DNA of 64,000 nucleotides from Streptomyces mobaraensis NBRC 13819 = DSM 40847 (GTDB taxonomy: Bacteria; Actinomycetota; Actinomycetes; Streptomycetales; Streptomycetaceae). The translations under genes were made by a program, and so were the position numbers. The stretch spans positions 2,046,001 to 2,110,000 of the forward strand of contig NZ_CP072827.1 of NCBI RefSeq assembly GCF_017916255.1, read 5' to 3'. The notes under the pieces were generated by a model. The model searched no databases. It saw nothing but the letters and a program-made list of their open reading frames with translations, and was not told the origin of the DNA. Within the stretch, counting starts at the first letter, position 1; each line of letters starts with the position of its first letter. Below are positions 19,729 through 27,443 of this stretch, one piece after another.

Positions 19729-20034
19729 CGTCCACCTCGTCCCGTCGGGGCACCACGCGCCGTGATGGTGCCGTCACTGGAAGGCATGATGCCCGTCCGG
19801 CGGCCGGTCCTCGGTGACGTGCGGGGTCGTGGCGCCATTGCCGCCCGATCGCCGACGCTCCCCCGCACGTGCCCGTGCCGAGCCCGTGGGGCCGGTCCGG
19901 GCATCGCCCGGCCGCCGCCCCGGCACACCGGGCGGGTACTGTCACACACGCCACCGCCCCCATGACACCCGCGCCATACGACCTCGGGCGGCCGGGGAAG
20001 CGACGGAGAAGCGACGGAGAAGCGAACGACCGGT
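19729..20034. other. 306-bp divergent intergenic region, GT87 gene / pimB
   Basis: No gene is apparent. It contains the 11-bp palindrome GGCATGATGCC (19783-19793), a possible -10 element TACTGT (19937-19942) for pimB without a recognisable -35, and a short direct repeat of GCGACGGAGAA just before pimB (about 20000-20021) that supplies two GGAG motifs. Confidence 0.5.
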
Positions 20035-21177
20035 ATGCACAAGACCCTGATCGTCACCAACGACTTCCCGCCCCGCCCCGGCGGCATCCAGGCGTTCCTG
20101 CACAACATGGCGCTGCGGCTGGACCCGGCGGACATCGTCGTCTACGCGTCGACGTGGAAGCGGAGCCGCGAGGGCGTCGCGGCCACCGCCCGGTTCGACG
20201 CCGAGCAGCCGTTCCGCGTCGTCCGCGACCGGACGACGATGCTGCTGCCCACGCCCCGGGTGACCCGCCGCGCGGCCGGGCTGCTGCGGGAACACGGCTG
20301 CTCCTCGGTCTGGTTCGGCGCGGCGGCCCCGCTGGGCCTGATGGCCCCGGCGCTGCGGGCGGCGGGCGCGCGGCGGATCGTCGCCACCAGCCACGGGCAC
20401 GAGGCGGGCTGGGCGCAGCTGCCCGCCGCGCGGCAGTTGCTGCGACGCATCGGCGAGGGCACCGACACGATCACCTATCTGGGTGAGTACACACGCTCCC
20501 GCATCGCCTCCGCCCTCACCCGCGAGGCGGCGTCCCGCATGGTCCAACTCCCGCCCGGCGTCGACGAGAAGACCTTCCACCCGGAATCGGGCGGCGCCGC
20601 GGTCCGGGCCCGGCTCGGCCTCACCGACCGCCCGGTGGTCGTCTGCGTCTCCCGGCTGGTCCCGCGCAAGGGCCAGGACACCCTGATCCGCGCCCTGCCC
20701 GCCGTCCTCGCCCGCGTCCCGGACGCCGTCCTGCTCATCGTCGGCGGCGGCCCGTACGCCGCCGACCTGCGCAAGCTCGCCGAGGAGACGGGCGTCGCCG
20801 CGTCCGTCCGGTTCACCGGCCCGGTCGAGTGGGACGAACTCCCGGCCCACTACGGCGCCGGCGACGTCTTCGCCATGCCCTGCCGCACCCGGCGCGGCGG
20901 CCTGGACGTCGAGGGGCTCGGCATCGTCTACCTGGAGGCGTCGGCGACGGGCCTGCCGGTCGTCGCCGGCGACTCGGGCGGCGCCCCGGACGCGGTGCTG
21001 GAGGGCGAGACGGGGTTCGTGGTGCGCGGCGAGTCGGCCGCCGAGACGGCGGACCGCGTCACGACGCTCCTCCTCGACCCGGAGCTGCGCGCCCGCATGG
21101 GGGCGCGGGGCCGCGCCTGGGTGGAGGAGCGCTGGCGCTGGGTCCTGCTGGCGGAGCGGCTTCAGGAACTGCTGTGA
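20035..21177 (+). CDS. pimB: PimB'-type GDP-mannose:phosphatidylinositol monomannoside mannosyltransferase
   Basis: A 380-residue GT4-family (GT-B fold) enzyme. In actinobacteria PimB' adds the second mannose to phosphatidylinositol monomannoside at the inner membrane face. Diagnostic segments match the mycobacterial enzyme: TNDFPPRPGGIQAF, SVWFGAAAPLGLMAP, SHGHEAGW, CVSRLVPRKGQDTLI (nucleotide-sugar Arg/Lys), FAMPCRTRRGGLDVEGLGIVYLEA (catalytic Glu region) and GDSGGAPDAV. The nearest GGAG is about 14 bases from ATG 20035, a weak arrangement. Gene neighbours (acyl-CoA ligase, GT87) mirror the mycobacterial block. The name is assigned by similarity, not biochemistry. Confidence 0.92.
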   Translation: MHKTLIVTNDFPPRPGGIQAFLHNMALRLDPADIVVYASTWKRSREGVAATARFDAEQPFRVVRDRTTMLLPTPRVTRRAAGLLREHGCSSVWFGAAAPLGLMAPALRAAGARRIVATSHGHEAGWAQLPAARQLLRRIGEGTDTITYLGEYTRSRIASALTREAASRMVQLPPGVDEKTFHPESGGAAVRARLGLTDRPVVVCVSRLVPRKGQDTLIRALPAVLARVPDAVLLIVGGGPYAADLRKLAEETGVAASVRFTGPVEWDELPAHYGAGDVFAMPCRTRRGGLDVEGLGIVYLEASATGLPVVAGDSGGAPDAVLEGETGFVVRGESAAETADRVTTLLLDPELRARMGARGRAWVEERWRWVLLAERLQELL

Positions 21178-21184
21178 GGCCCGG

Positions 21185-21222
21185 CCCGGGGGCCGTCGGG
21201 ACGCTGCGCCCCCCGGGCCGTC
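21185..21222 (+). terminator. Probable terminator after pimB
   Basis: CCCGGGGGC and GCCCCCCGGG form a stem starting a few bases after the pimB stop, with a loop of about a dozen bases. There is no T-run. Confidence 0.5.
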
Positions 21223-21334
21223 CGGCGGGGCGGGCGCGATCAGCCCGTCGCGCCTCCGCGCGGGATCACTCCGTTCGCCGGGCGGGGGATCACCGGAAAC
21301 GGTACGGGGCCCGTACCCCCATAGGATCCCCGCC

Positions 21335-22240
21335 GTGGAAAAGATCACGACGGAGATCGATTACGGCCGCTTCGGGGAACGCCTGGAGGTGGCCCGGCGG
21401 GTGGCGGCGACGGAACCGGCCGGCAGCGCCGCCCGCTGGGAGCTGCTGCGCGCGTTCCAGGAGGAGTGGGGGTACGAGCCGACCGGCGGCGCCCGCTGGG
21501 AGCGCGACGAGCCGGACGCGCACAAGGAGTACGTGACCGGCCTGCGCCCCGCCGCGCCCGAGGGCGAGCCCGAGCCGGACGACGTCGACCGCCTCCTCCC
21601 CATACCCGCCGCCCTGGACGAGTGGTGGGACCTGCCGTTCAACTCCTTCGCCGACCGCTGGCGCCTCTACTGGACCAACCCGGTCTGGCCGCCCACCGTC
21701 CGCCCCGACCCGACGGGGTACGGCGTCGCCGGCGGCCTGCCGCGCGACAACCCGTTCACCGGCCCGGACGAGGACCCTCGCGTCTGCGTGCTGATGGCCG
21801 AGGACCAGTTCTGCAACGAGTGGGGCTACCCGGCGGCCCGCGCCCACCTCGTCGACCCGCCGGTCCTGGTGACCGTCGAGGACCGCGAGTGGACCCTCCA
21901 GAGCCATTCCGTCTCGGAGTTCTTCCTCGCGCTGGCGGCCGTCCGCCTCCCCGACCACTACGGCTGGACGGTGGAGGAACCCGAACTGACCCCGGAGTCC
22001 ACGGCCCGCCTCCGCGAGGTGCTGCGCCCGATGGGCCTGCTGCCCTGGCGCGAACTGGGCGCCCGTACGGAGTTCCTGGGCGGCCCGGACGTCATCGCCC
22101 TCCACAACACCGGCTACGGCGACACGGAACTCGCCTTCTACGGCCGCACCGAGGCGGCACTGCACCGCCTCGCCACGGCGCTGGGCACGGACTGGTCGGA
22201 GGAGATCGCGGAACCGGAGGCCCACCGCGGGGAATCCTGA
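21335..22240 (+). CDS. SUKH (SMI1/KNR4)-like protein, possible orphan immunity protein
   Basis: A 301-residue soluble, acidic, Trp-rich protein without signal peptide. The arrangement LPIPAALDEWWDLP, then VLMAEDQFCNEWGYP, then DPPVLVTVEDREWTLQSHSVSEFFLAL recalls SUKH-superfamily proteins, where a short proline-flanked start is followed by an (E)NQ...W segment, a DPPV strand and a Ser/Phe helix. SUKH members are often immunity proteins of polymorphic toxins. No toxin gene is visible next to it, so it would be an orphan, and the family assignment is tentative. The GTG start at 21335 has no strong ribosome-binding site. It begins the accessory interval after pimB. Confidence 0.65.
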   Translation: MEKITTEIDYGRFGERLEVARRVAATEPAGSAARWELLRAFQEEWGYEPTGGARWERDEPDAHKEYVTGLRPAAPEGEPEPDDVDRLLPIPAALDEWWDLPFNSFADRWRLYWTNPVWPPTVRPDPTGYGVAGGLPRDNPFTGPDEDPRVCVLMAEDQFCNEWGYPAARAHLVDPPVLVTVEDREWTLQSHSVSEFFLALAAVRLPDHYGWTVEEPELTPESTARLREVLRPMGLLPWRELGARTEFLGGPDVIALHNTGYGDTELAFYGRTEAALHRLATALGTDWSEEIAEPEAHRGES

Positions 22241-22263
22241 GGCACCGGATCGGGCGTGCGGGA

Positions 22264-22503
22264 TCAGACCCGCCGCTCCGGCCGCCGGTGCGGATACTGC
22301 CCTTGATGCCCGGCCCGCCTCCGCCGGTACACCTCCGCCGCCTCCGCGTCCCCGCGCTGCCGGGCCGCGGACTCGGCGGCGGTGTACCACCGGCACATCC
22401 CGCACTCGTGCGGCGCGGGGTTCGCCAACGGCCCGCTGCCGTGCGGCGTCGGCGGCAGGGGCGGCGGGTCCCACATGGGCGGCGGGAACGACCGCGGGCT
22501 CAC
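22264..22503 (-). CDS. Small hypothetical protein with a CxxC motif
   Basis: A 79-residue Pro- and Arg-rich protein. It has a single CxxC (HECGMC, residues 37-40) followed by an Arg/Ala-rich amphipathic helix (AAESAARQRGDAEAAEVYRRRR). The GTG start (22503) overlaps the stop of the upstream 80-residue gene by four bases (GTGA), so the pair is translationally coupled. Genes like this are often found beside XRE/DUF397 clusters in Streptomyces (from memory). I cannot assign a function; one CxxC might bind metal as a dimer. Confidence 0.7.
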   Translation of the reverse strand: MSPRSFPPPMWDPPPLPPTPHGSGPLANPAPHECGMCRWYTAAESAARQRGDAEAAEVYRRRRAGHQGQYPHRRPERRV

Positions 22504-22742
22504 GCGTCGTCCTCCCGGTTGCCGCCGGTGACGGCGAACGCCCAGCCCGGCACACCCGCCCGCTCCCGCTCCTCCAACGTCGCCGGCCGCACCCGCCCCG
22601 GCTCGGCCTCCCACTCCCGCCCACCCCCGGGCGGCCGCAACCGCACCTTCGGCCCCCAGTGGCCCGTCACCTGCCCGACCTTCCCCCGCCGCGTGTCCGT
22701 CAGCCACGCGCCGGGCCGGTAGGCGGCCTTCGACTGCTCCAT
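22500..22742 (-). CDS. Small hypothetical protein, RPGAWLTDTRRGKVGQV-type
   Basis: An 80-residue basic beta-rich protein: YRPGAWLTDTRRGKVGQVTGHWGPKVRLRPPGGGREWEA reads like a small SH3/KOW-like barrel, followed by RPATLEERERA. Such short proteins recur next to DUF397 and XRE genes in Streptomyces. ATG 22742 is 8 bases from AAGGG. It is divergent from the XRE regulator, which may control it through the inverted repeat at 22840-22859. It is coupled to the next 79-residue gene. The molecular function is unknown. Confidence 0.75.
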   Translation of the reverse strand: MEQSKAAYRPGAWLTDTRRGKVGQVTGHWGPKVRLRPPGGGREWEAEPGRVRPATLEERERAGVPGWAFAVTGGNREDDA

Positions 22743-22839
22743 GTGTTCGACCCTTCATGGTGTTCCGCTCTGCGCGAGCGGGCATCAACCGTGAGGCTTA
22801 GACTCCACCTCCACGGCCCGCCTGAACAGGTCGTTCTGG

Positions 22840-22859
22840 ATTCCAAAGGCAGTTGGAAT
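22840..22859. promoter_or_regulatory. Inverted repeat operator candidate for the XRE/DUF397 cluster
   Basis: ATTCCAA, six bases AGGCAG, then TTGGAAT: perfect 7-bp arms, ending just before the GGGGAG ribosome-binding site of the XRE gene. It is well placed for autoregulation of the XRE gene and control of the divergent small genes. Confidence 0.65.
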
Positions 22860-22875
22860 AAGGGGAGTTGAACAT

Positions 22876-23820
22876 ATGCTCGACCGTTCGCCCGGCGAAC
22901 CGATCTCCCCCGCCCGCGAGTTCGGCGAGGAGATCAAGGCCGCCCGCGAGGCACGCGGCTGGACCCAGGAGCAGCTCGCCGAGGCACTGCACTGCGGCCA
23001 GCCGTACGTCAGCAAGGTCGAACGCGGCGAGCAGCTCGCGTCGGCGGCCTTCGCGATCCAGTGCGACCGCGTCTTCGGCACGCCGGGCACGTACGCACGC
23101 ATGCGACAGCGGGCGGCGGACGCGGGGTCGCCGACGTGGCTGATCCCATACCTGCAGTTGGAGCGCCAGTCGGTTTCCGTCTGCGACTACTCGCCTGGCG
23201 TGATCGCGGGCATCCTGCAAACTCCTCGATACGCCGAGGCCGTGTTCCGGGCAACCCGCCCCGACGACTCGGCGGACCACATCCGGCAGCGTGTCGACGA
23301 CCGCATGCGGCGCAGAGAAGTCTTCGAATCGCCCGAACCGCCGAACTTCTGGGTCATCGTGCACGAGGCGACGTTGTGGTCCGCTACGGGCGGTCCACAT
23401 GTCATGCGGGAACAGCTGCGACATCTCGCAGCGCTTGCCGAACATCCACGCATCACGGTGCAGGTTTTTCCGCTCAGCGGTACTCCGGCCAGAAAGACAC
23501 CGTTCATCCTGCTGCGCCAACGAGACGGAACCGAAGTGCTTTTCGCCGAGAGCTACGTCAAGGGCCACGTGTACGACTCACCCGTGGTCGTCACCGAAGC
23601 ACGTACGACGTACGAGAGACTGCGTGCGAACGCCCTGTCCCTCCCCGACTCCCTGTCCCTGATTCAGCACGTCATGGAGGCGTACGACGATGAAACGCGC
23701 ACCAGACCTCACCCGAGCCATATGGATAAAGTCCAGCCACAGCGAGGGAAACGGCGGAACCTGCGTCGAATGGGCCCCCGCGTACACCTCATCCGGCGTC
23801 GTCCCGATACGGGACAGTAA
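22876..23820 (+). CDS. XRE-family regulator with DUF5753 domain (WhiJ-like), with an extended C-terminus
   Basis: A 314-residue regulator. Residues about 17-70 form an XRE helix-turn-helix (KAAREARGWTQEQLAEALHCGQPYVSKVERGEQ), and about 95-270 a DUF5753 domain (WLIPYLQLERQSVSVCDYSPGVIAGILQTPRYAEAV ... ALSLPDSLSLIQHVMEAY). This is the architecture of WhiJ-like proteins that work with DUF397 partners in Streptomyces development. ATG 22876 is 8 bases from GGGGAG. Family members normally stop right after the MEAYD segment. Here the frame continues for about 43 basic residues and overlaps the DUF397 gene by 131 bases in another frame, so the tail may reflect loss of the usual stop. Confidence 0.88.
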   Translation: MLDRSPGEPISPAREFGEEIKAAREARGWTQEQLAEALHCGQPYVSKVERGEQLASAAFAIQCDRVFGTPGTYARMRQRAADAGSPTWLIPYLQLERQSVSVCDYSPGVIAGILQTPRYAEAVFRATRPDDSADHIRQRVDDRMRRREVFESPEPPNFWVIVHEATLWSATGGPHVMREQLRHLAALAEHPRITVQVFPLSGTPARKTPFILLRQRDGTEVLFAESYVKGHVYDSPVVVTEARTTYERLRANALSLPDSLSLIQHVMEAYDDETRTRPHPSHMDKVQPQRGKRRNLRRMGPRVHLIRRRPDTGQ

Positions 23821-23896
23821 ATGCCCGACCGGGCAAGCGCTGGCCTTTCCCGCCTCCGCCTGGTCCTCCTTCATCACAAGCATCAAGTCACTCTGA
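23690..23896 (+). CDS. DUF397 protein 1
   Basis: A 68-residue DUF397 protein with the typical IWIKSSHSEGNGGTCVEWAP core, VPIRDSK and a terminal F.AW..F helix (ALAFPASAWSSFITSI). DUF397 proteins are small partners of XRE/DUF5753 regulators; WhiJ-associated members modulate regulator activity. The ATG lies inside the 3' end of the XRE gene in a different frame, which makes translational coupling likely. It ends 11 bases before the second DUF397 gene. Confidence 0.9.
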   Translation: MKRAPDLTRAIWIKSSHSEGNGGTCVEWAPAYTSSGVVPIRDSKCPTGQALAFPASAWSSFITSIKSL

Positions 23897-23907
23897 GCAG
23901 GGGGCCC

Positions 23908-24114
23908 ATGATGAACACCACTGCCGACCTCACCCCCACAACGTGGAAAAAGTCGACCTACTGCGAGGGGAACGGCGGCGAATGCCTCGAATGGGCACCC
24001 GCGTACGCCCCGTCCGGAATCACCCCCGTCCGCGACAGTAAGCACCCGGCCAAGCGAGCCCTGTTCTTCCCGGCCCCCGCCTGGTCCGCGTTCGTCGCGA
24101 GCGTTCAGGAGTGA
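23908..24114 (+). CDS. DUF397 protein 2
   Basis: A 68-residue paralogue of the preceding protein ([37 protein letters not shown], then [15 protein letters not shown]). The first codon may be ATG 23908 or 23911; a GGGGG run lies just upstream. Two consecutive DUF397 genes after one XRE gene suggest local duplication and divergence, perhaps giving alternative partners. Its stop overlaps the stop of the convergent type III PKS by 10 bases, with no terminator between them. Confidence 0.88.
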   Translation: MMNTTADLTPTTWKKSTYCEGNGGECLEWAPAYAPSGITPVRDSKHPAKRALFFPAPAWSAFVASVQE

Positions 24115-25211
24115 CGGGACTCCGGCCAGCGCAGCAGCGCCAGTTCCGTGGTGAGCCCCGGGCCCAGGGCGAGCAGCAGGCCGTGTGAGCCGGGGGCGGG
24201 CGGGCCGGCGGGGGCGGTCAGGGTGCGGTGCAGGACGTCCAGGACGGCGGCGGAGGAGATGTTGCCGCGGGCGGCCAGCGAGGCGCGGCTGTGGGCGAAG
24301 GCGCCGGCCGGCGGGGTGAGGGAGCGTTCCAGGGCTGCGAGTACCTTCAGGCCGCCGGGGTGGCAGATCCAGACGGTGATGTCCGCGGTGGTCAGCCGGT
24401 GCCGGGCCAGGAAGTCGCGCACTTCGCCGGGCAGGTGCTTCTCGGCGGCGTCCGGGACGTCGGGGGCCAGGAAGACCGCGAACCCGTCGGTCCCCAGGCG
24501 CATGCCCATCAGATGCTCGGTGCCCGGGTGCAGGCAACTGCGGGTGGCGACCAACTCGGGCCCCGCGACCCGCTCCGCCCGTCGGGCGCCGAGGAGCACG
24601 ACGGCCGCCCCGCCGTCGCCGAACAGGCCGGTGGCCACCAGGTTGTCCACCGAGGTGCCGGTGCGCTGGAAGTTGAGCGAGCACAGCTCGACGGAGACCA
24701 GGACGGCGACCTGGTCGGGGTGGCCGCGCAGATGGTCGCGCGCCCGCGCCAGCCCGGCGGCGCCGCCCGCGCAGCCCAGGCCGAACAGGGGCATCCGGAC
24801 CACGTCCCGTGGGAGGCCCACGCGCCGGACGAGTCCGGCGTCGAACGACGGGACCGACGCGCCGGTGGTCGTGGTCGTGACGATGGCCCCGACCTCGTCG
24901 GGGGCGACCCGCGCCGCCCGGAGGGCGCGGTCCAGGGCCCGCTGCCCGACGTCACCGGCCACGGCGGCCCAGGTCCGGTTGAACGCGGTGAAGTCGCGCG
25001 GCTCGCGGTACTCGGCCAGCGGCAGGGACAGGTTGCGGTGCTCGATGCCGGAGTGGGCCGCGAGGCCGACGAACTTGCGGCGCACCGCCGCGTCGGCGCC
25101 CAGGAAGGCGTCGGCGAACACGGCGACGATCTCCGCCTGTCGGTGCCGGTAGGGCGGCGCGGCCACCGTCACGGAGGCCACCCGGGGCGCCGTCGAGCGC
25201 GCGTCACTCAT
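24105..25211 (-). CDS. Type III polyketide synthase
   Basis: A homodimeric chalcone-synthase-like ketosynthase that would extend an acyl-CoA starter with malonyl-CoA. The 368-residue protein shows the complete catalytic triad: C147 in GLGCAGG, H284 in CHPGG and N317 in GNISS. ATG 25211 lies 6 bases after GGGAG. Streptomyces enzymes of this class make tetrahydroxynaphthalene, germicidins or alkylresorcinols. No quinone methyltransferase, cytochrome P450 or monooxygenase gene is adjacent, so product and starter cannot be predicted. It lies in the accessory interval and overlaps the DUF397 gene tail-to-tail. Confidence 0.92.
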   Translation of the reverse strand: MSDARSTAPRVASVTVAAPPYRHRQAEIVAVFADAFLGADAAVRRKFVGLAAHSGIEHRNLSLPLAEYREPRDFTAFNRTWAAVAGDVGQRALDRALRAARVAPDEVGAIVTTTTTGASVPSFDAGLVRRVGLPRDVVRMPLFGLGCAGGAAGLARARDHLRGHPDQVAVLVSVELCSLNFQRTGTSVDNLVATGLFGDGGAAVVLLGARRAERVAGPELVATRSCLHPGTEHLMGMRLGTDGFAVFLAPDVPDAAEKHLPGEVRDFLARHRLTTADITVWICHPGGLKVLAALERSLTPPAGAFAHSRASLAARGNISSAAVLDVLHRTLTAPAGPPAPGSHGLLLALGPGLTTELALLRWPESRHS

Positions 25212-25425
25212 CGGCAACTCCCTTGGCGGTCCGGCCCCGTGACGGTCCACGGTGACGCCGCCGGGCCGCTCCGGGGCAGGGCGTGCGGCGGGCGCGAGAG
25301 CGCGCACCGGGGCGTGAGGAGCCGGTGTCACCTCTGACCGTCCGAGGAAGCGGTGCGGCCGACGATGCCAGGGGGTATCCAAGCCGCGTCGGGACACCGT
25401 GGTTCGGGCTACGAAGGGACGCATC

Positions 25426-25977
25426 GTGATCGGCAGCCGTGGCGCGGGAATCACCCTGGCCTCTCTCACCCTGCTGACGTCAGCCGCCGCCGGCGTCCCC
25501 GCGGCCCAGGCCGGGGAGCACCCGCGGGAACGAGAACGCACCGCCATGGACTGCACGGGCCAGGAGAACATCACCTACGGACCGGGGCTCGGCCTGTCGT
25601 CCGCCGCCTCCGCCAAGGTCTCCGTCGACGGGACGTACCACTGCACGGACGCCTCGGGCCACGGCAGCACGGCCACGTACCACACCGAGGGCGAGACCGG
25701 GGGCGGCTGCCTCCTCCTCTCCTGGAACCACTCCAAGGAGGTCCTGCGCCGCTCGGACGGCACGACGACCGTCATCCGCTACGAGGCCGGCCCCTCGGTC
25801 CGCGTCGCGGGCCTCAACACCGCCTTCCTCAGGGGCGAGGTCATCGCCGGCCGCGGCAGGGGCGCCACAGCGGAGAAGACCATCCAGACCCTCCCGGCCA
25901 CCCTCCCCACGGACTGCGCGATCGGCCCCGGCATCCGCCACACCACCGGCCTGACCCACCTCCGCATCCGCCCATGA
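25426..25977 (+). CDS. Secreted four-cysteine protein of unknown function
   Basis: A 183-residue protein with a Sec signal peptide ([21 protein letters not shown], cleavage probably near AQA-GE at residue 29-30). The mature part has four Cys (MDCTGQ, YHCTDA, GGCLLL, TDCAIG), consistent with two disulfides, and alternating Thr/Ser/Val strands suggesting a beta-sandwich. Similar secreted hypotheticals are common in Streptomyces; none has a known role to my knowledge. GTG 25426 follows AAGGGA by 6 bases; GTG 25399 is less likely. It is divergent from the type III PKS across 214 bases. Confidence 0.75.
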   Translation: MIGSRGAGITLASLTLLTSAAAGVPAAQAGEHPRERERTAMDCTGQENITYGPGLGLSSAASAKVSVDGTYHCTDASGHGSTATYHTEGETGGGCLLLSWNHSKEVLRRSDGTTTVIRYEAGPSVRVAGLNTAFLRGEVIAGRGRGATAEKTIQTLPATLPTDCAIGPGIRHTTGLTHLRIRP

Positions 25978-26083
25978 GCACCGCGTACGCGAGACCGGCC
26001 GGGGGCTCGGGGCGTGCGTTCCCGGGGCTTCGGTCCCGGCGCGATCGACGGCCGGTTCGTCGCTCGGCCCGTCGGCGGACGCC

Positions 26084-27340
26084 TCAGCGCAGTACCTTCC
26101 GCACGTACCCCCGCCACTCCGCCGTGAGTTCCCGCTCCCCCGTCCCCAGGACCTCTCGCGCCGCCTTCTCCACCGAGCCCGTGCCGGCCGCCCGGTAGAA
26201 GGCGACGAGTTTCCGTTCGCCCCACCGTTCCGCCACCATCCGGCAGGCGAGCCAGGCGCCCTCGTAGGCGCGGGCCAGGCGGTCGGCGCCGCCGGTGAAA
26301 CGGAAGTCGGCGTCGGCGGGGAGGCGGTCCGGGGGGCGGCCGGCGGTGACCGCGCGGGTCAGTTCGGGGGCGATCGCGGCCGGGGCGCGGTCGGCGGTGC
26401 GGTAGGCGACCCAGTCGGCGAAGCCCTCGGAGAGCCACATGGGAGTGGTGTCGGTGGTACGGGCGCGGGTGGCGACGTGGGTGGCCTCGTGGGTGAGGAC
26501 GGCCCGGCGGCCGAACGGGCTGAGGGCGCCGTACGCCTCGGGGTTGACGACGATCCGCCCGGCGGGGACGGGACCGCCGCCGCCCTTCTCCCCCGCCGTG
26601 GTGGTCACCGCGGCGATGCCCCGGTAGTCGGAGGGCGGCGCGCCGAGCAGGGCGCCCATCCGCTCCAGCGAGGCCGGCATCTCGACGACGAGCCGCCCGG
26701 GACGGCCGTCGTCCGGCCAGGCGGCGGCCACGGCGGGCACCGCCGCGTCGGCCAGGCCGGACAGGGCCCGCAGCGCGGCCGGTTCCCGGCCCGCGCCGAG
26801 GACGAGGCTGTGCCGGCCCCGGACGGCGGTGACCCGGCCCTGTTCCCAGAGCTGGCGGTCGCCGGACGCGGTGTCGTCCCCCGCCACGTACCAGCGCCCG
26901 GAGCGCCGGACGGCCGTCAGCCGGACCGGGACGGAGACCGGCGCGGCGTCGTAACCGGCCAGCCGGTAACGGAGTTCGGCCTCGGCGGCGACCCGGTGGC
27001 CGTCGCCGGGGACGGGGGTGGAGCCGCCGGTGCGGACGGCGCCGTACTCCCAGGAGGCGAGCGGCACGTCGGCGAGGTTGGCGAAGACCTGGCGCCGGCG
27101 GTCCCGGTAGGCGCGCTCGCCGGGATCGACGGCGGCGAGGTACGCGCCCTCGTCGCGGTCGCGCAGGGCCTTCGCCCAGCCGTCGAGCAGGCGCCGTACG
27201 GCGTCGGTGTCGCGGACGGCCGCGCCGTCGACGGGCCCGGCCCCGCAGCCGGTGAGGGCCGGCAGGGCGATCAGTACGACGGCCAGGAAGCGCAGCGCCG
27301 CCCGGCGTCCGCCGCGCGGTCGTGTCGTGGGGCCGTCCAT
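26084..27340 (-). CDS. Lipoprotein with HExxH metallopeptidase-like domain
   Basis: A 418-residue predicted lipoprotein: twin basic N-terminus (RPRGGRRAALRF), hydrophobic stretch and lipobox ALTGC with C32 as the lipidated residue, so it is anchored outside the membrane. The C-terminal part contains a zinc-peptidase signature HEATH (284-288) with a downstream LSEGFADW Glu (305), the gluzincin pattern HExxH...E. The middle region (45-170) resembles an NTF2/SnoaL-like fold. The substrate is unknown. ATG 27340 is chosen because it gives a well-formed signal; ATG 27349 is three codons upstream. It closes the accessory interval before the NlpC/P60 pair. Confidence 0.82.
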   Translation of the reverse strand: MDGPTTRPRGGRRAALRFLAVVLIALPALTGCGAGPVDGAAVRDTDAVRRLLDGWAKALRDRDEGAYLAAVDPGERAYRDRRRQVFANLADVPLASWEYGAVRTGGSTPVPGDGHRVAAEAELRYRLAGYDAAPVSVPVRLTAVRRSGRWYVAGDDTASGDRQLWEQGRVTAVRGRHSLVLGAGREPAALRALSGLADAAVPAVAAAWPDDGRPGRLVVEMPASLERMGALLGAPPSDYRGIAAVTTTAGEKGGGGPVPAGRIVVNPEAYGALSPFGRRAVLTHEATHVATRARTTDTTPMWLSEGFADWVAYRTADRAPAAIAPELTRAVTAGRPPDRLPADADFRFTGGADRLARAYEGAWLACRMVAERWGERKLVAFYRAAGTGSVEKAAREVLGTGERELTAEWRGYVRKVLR

Positions 27341-27443
27341 GGCCCGCATCGTACGAGCCGGCCGGACGGTCACCCCGGGCGGGGCGAGGGGAAGGGGCGG
27401 CGGGGCCACGCGCGGTGAGCGGGGCGAGCCGGGCGAGCACCCC

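Noticed and set aside
20000..20023. GCGACGGAGAA direct repeat before pimB as a regulatory site
   Set aside because: Only two units; more likely minor slippage providing duplicate GGAG motifs.
21335..27340. Prophage or integrative element carrying the accessory interval
   Set aside because: No integrase, excisionase, tRNA gene, att-like direct repeats or phage structural genes are visible at either boundary.
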